NCBI RefSeq assembly: GCF_020991455.1
Contig: NZ_JAJMOX010000007.1
Location: forward strand, 248,001 to 312,000
Length of the DNA stretch: 64,000 nt
Reading direction: 5' to 3'
Origin: Flavobacterium sp. JAS
GTDB taxonomy: Bacteria; Bacteroidota; Bacteroidia; Flavobacteriales; Flavobacteriaceae
Shown here: positions 61,862 through 64,000 of the stretch, one piece after another
Position numbering within the stretch: position 1 is the stretch's first letter
Layout: each line of letters opens with the position of its first letter
Translations under genes and position numbers: made by a program
Notes under the pieces: model-generated
Seen by the model: only the letters and a program-made list of their open reading frames with translations
Database searches by the model: none
What the model was told of the DNA's origin: nothing

Positions 61862-63496
61862 TTATTTCTTTATAAAACGTCTAACGGTTTGTGTGCCATT
61901 TTTCTCAAAAACAGCCAAATAAACTCCTTTTTCTAAATGTGAAACGTCTATAGAATTAGAATTAATCTTTTGTTTTGAAACTACGGCTCCTGTTTGAGAA
62001 TTTACAATACTTGCATTTGCTCCACTTACATCTGAAGTGATAAAAAGCGTACTGTCAACAGAAGTTGGATAGATATTTAAAGCTACAAAATCTTCAGCAA
62101 CAACTTCTGGCGAAGCTGTTTTTGCGGCTAAAGCAGTTCCAGATTTTGTAATCTTAAACCAGTTTATATTCACACCCGAAGCTTGTATAAAGATTCCGAA
62201 GTTATACGTTCCGGCAGTTACATTTACAGTTTGTGAAACCGTTTGCCAATTTTGCCATCCTCCTGTATTTGGAATATTAACGGCTCCTAACTGAATACTT
62301 CCTGCATTCAAATCAGATGATATTCTAGCCCCGTTTACCGCGCTTGCCACTCTGTATTCAATTACATACGAACCTGAAGTTGGAAAATTGATGTTGTAAT
62401 ATGCCATCCAATCGTTTGTATCTGCATAACCAACATTTAATCCTCCGCCAGTATCTGTAGTCGCTTCAGTTTGAACACCACTCATACTGGAGTAGTTTTC
62501 TGCTTGTATTAAAGTACCTGTTCCCGGAGGATTACTACCTGTAATAACTTGGTTTACGGCAGTTAATAATGATTTTGCTCCTGTTGCATCCTGTGACAAT
62601 TCCCAAATCATAACTCCGCCTGCATTTTGAATGGCAAAAGTTGTTTTTGCTTTGATAGTTGGAATTCCGTTATAATAAATAGTGTTTCCAACTTGGTCTA
62701 AATTCTCAGCTCCTGGATATTGGGCTACGATATTAGCATACGAAATTCCCTGATTTGCCGAAGCTCCAAAACCATATCCGTAAAACGGAAGACCAATAAT
62801 GGCTTTGCTTGCAGGCAATCCTCTTCCTGTCCAGTAATTAAACTGATTTACAGCCATACTATATGGAGAATGTTGTCCCGGACTTCCCGGCGCCCAAGGG
62901 CCTGTTGCATCATACGCCATGATATTAATCCAGTCATAAGCCGCAAAAGTAGATGCTGGCACATTTGCTCCTCCGTATCCTTCTGAGAGTGCAGCTGAGA
63001 TTAATTTGCCATTGGCATGTAATTTCGCTGCAAGAGCAATTACAAATCCTCCATAATCGCCATTAATGGCCGGACCTTCAAGATCTACATCCACACCATC
63101 GAAGTTGTGCGCAACGACATAATCGTATATCTTTTGGATAAAAGCCGTTCTGTTGCCACTTGTAATAAGATTGAAATAATTATCACGAATAGCACCTCCT
63201 TCAGAAACTGAACCTCCACCTAGTGAAACAAATACTTTTACGTTTTGTGCGTGCGCCGCGTTAATAATGGTAGTACTTCCTGAATTCCAGGAAAGATATC
63301 CGTTGGCATCGGGATTTTCAAAAGCAATATTAATATGGGTTAATTTACTGTACTGAACGCTGCTGGAAAACGAATTCAGATCTACCCAATTGGGGATGTA
63401 TGCTATTACTTTCTTCTGGGCCATTGACAAATTGAAAACTCCCAAAACTAAAATGATCATCCATTTTAGTGGCATTTTTTTGTAATTGTTTTTCAT
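61862..63496 (-). CDS. GH18 chitinase with CBM6 and T9SS sorting domain
   Basis: This 544-residue secreted enzyme has a signal peptide (about 1-26). The GH18 barrel (about 28-320) contains VSLGGG, the catalytic DGVDVDLEGP (DxxDxDxE, Glu near 143), INIMAYDA and the final MIWELSQD. A CBM6-like beta-sandwich follows (about 328-450, with IQAENYSSMSG at its start). The C-terminus is a type IX secretion type A sorting domain (about 470-544, LNIYPTSV ... GVYLAVFEKNGTQTVRRFIKK). It should bind and hydrolyse chitin or related glucosamine polymers outside the cell. Confidence 0.92.
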   Translation of the reverse strand: MKNNYKKMPLKWMIILVLGVFNLSMAQKKVIAYIPNWVDLNSFSSSVQYSKLTHINIAFENPDANGYLSWNSGSTTIINAAHAQNVKVFVSLGGGSVSEGGAIRDNYFNLITSGNRTAFIQKIYDYVVAHNFDGVDVDLEGPAINGDYGGFVIALAAKLHANGKLISAALSEGYGGANVPASTFAAYDWINIMAYDATGPWAPGSPGQHSPYSMAVNQFNYWTGRGLPASKAIIGLPFYGYGFGASANQGISYANIVAQYPGAENLDQVGNTIYYNGIPTIKAKTTFAIQNAGGVMIWELSQDATGAKSLLTAVNQVITGSNPPGTGTLIQAENYSSMSGVQTEATTDTGGGLNVGYADTNDWMAYYNINFPTSGSYVIEYRVASAVNGARISSDLNAGSIQLGAVNIPNTGGWQNWQTVSQTVNVTAGTYNFGIFIQASGVNINWFKITKSGTALAAKTASPEVVAEDFVALNIYPTSVDSTLFITSDVSGANASIVNSQTGAVVSKQKINSNSIDVSHLEKGVYLAVFEKNGTQTVRRFIKK

Positions 63497-63626
63497 GGTA
63501 ATTGTTTAATAGATTAGTAAAAATTTGTAAATAATGGGGATAAATAAAGGACTCAAATTCCAAATTTTTAAATTCCAAATTCCAAGAATCTAAAATCAGA
63601 ATTCGAGTCTTTTACTTGATTTAAAA

Positions 63627-64000
63627 CTATTTTTTAATAAAACGCTTAATTGTTTTTGTACCGTCTTTTTCAAAAACTACCAAATAAACACCTCTTCTTA
63701 AATGCGAAACATCTATAGAGTTGTTGTTTACTTTTTGCGCCGAAACTATATTTCCGGTTTGAGAATCTACAATACTTACATTTCCACCGCTTAGATCTGT
63801 AGTGATGAAAAGTGTATTTTCAACCGGACTTGGATATATATTTAAAGCCGTCTCAACCGATTCTTCTTCAATTGTTGTTGAAGCCATTTTTGCGCTTCCG
63901 GAACCAACTTTTGTTATTTTAATCCAATTGATATTCATTCCCGTGTTCTGAATGAAGATTCCAAAATTGTAGGTTCCTGCATTCACATTTACACTTTGAG
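63627..64000 (-). CDS. Partial T9SS-secreted protein with CBM6-like end
   Basis: The frame is open across the right edge, so only the C-terminal part (about 124 residues) is visible and the true start is outside. The end of a CBM6-like domain (VNVNAGTYNFGIFIQ) and a T9SS sorting domain (LNIYPSPVENTLFITTDLSGGNVS ... RFIKK) are nearly the same as in the chitinase 130 bp downstream on the same strand. It is probably a tandem paralogue, perhaps another glycoside hydrolase. The 130-bp gap is AT-rich with repeated AAATTCCAA words. Confidence 0.85.
   Translation of the reverse strand, partial: QSVNVNAGTYNFGIFIQNTGMNINWIKITKVGSGSAKMASTTIEEESVETALNIYPSPVENTLFITTDLSGGNVSIVDSQTGNIVSAQKVNNNSIDVSHLRRGVYLVVFEKDGTKTIKRFIKK

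Overview
The window reads as chromosomal DNA of a Flavobacterium-like member of the Bacteroidota. It is AT-rich. Promoters that can be recognised match the Bacteroidota form TAnnTTTG (-7), sometimes with a TTG about 20 bp upstream. There is a SusC/SusD pair with an ECF sigma factor and FecR, other TonB-dependent and outer-membrane proteins, and a chitinase with a type IX secretion (T9SS) C-terminal sorting domain. I saw no rRNA, tRNA, CRISPR array, integrase or transposase.

Layout. 1-4.0 kb: a partial 12-helix-type transporter (DUF5690-like) and a TonB-dependent receptor. 4.5-11.1 kb: small redox and regulator units, namely a short-chain dehydrogenase (SDR), a PQQ-type sugar dehydrogenase lipoprotein facing an AraC regulator, a GNAT-MarR operon, and a TetR regulator followed by an SDR that shares its operator. 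11.3-19.3 kb: a serine hydrolase, a TPR-histidine kinase, a three-gene minus-strand operon (alpha/beta hydrolase, degenerate metallo-beta-lactamase-fold protein, SDR), a divergent Crp/Fnr regulator and an SMR exporter. 19.7-25.7 kb: a large repeat-bearing lipoprotein and nrdB-nrdA, preceded by four evenly placed TTATCAACA motifs. 25.7-31.5 kb: an ankyrin protein, a DUF2271 protein, a PepSY-flavodoxin-reductase and ApbE, which look like an extracytoplasmic flavinylation and electron-transfer operon, then a MEKHLA protein. 31.9-39.7 kb: a complete RND efflux operon divergent from a LytS/LytR-type two-component pair. 39.7-48.8 kb: small genes, including a DUF3861 protein, an AAA ATPase, two thioredoxin-fold proteins, a very basic 49-residue protein next to a very acidic 127-residue protein, small membrane proteins and outer-membrane proteins. 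49.2-59.2 kb: sigma factor, FecR, SusC and SusD on the minus strand, with a PI-PLC-like phosphodiesterase and a secreted metallophosphoesterase alongside. I read this as a phospholipid or phosphoinositide scavenging locus. 59.5-64.0 kb: a shortened YdeI-like gene, a Crp/Fnr regulator with a PRISE-type SDR, and two minus-strand T9SS-secreted proteins, one of them a GH18 chitinase and the other partial.

A second theme is the intergenic DNA. At least five families of palindromic, word-like repeats lie between genes. These are a roughly 146-bp element with inverted ends, a CTTTGTCAAAG palindrome in three copies, nested hairpins whose outer arms read GTTTCAGGTTTCAAGTT, a 102-bp TTGTCAT...ATGACAA hairpin, and CGCAAAG/GCAGATT word clusters. 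Several start codons have been moved downstream of the longest open frame, because a promoter or operator falls inside the longer frame or because the longer frame uses a rare start.
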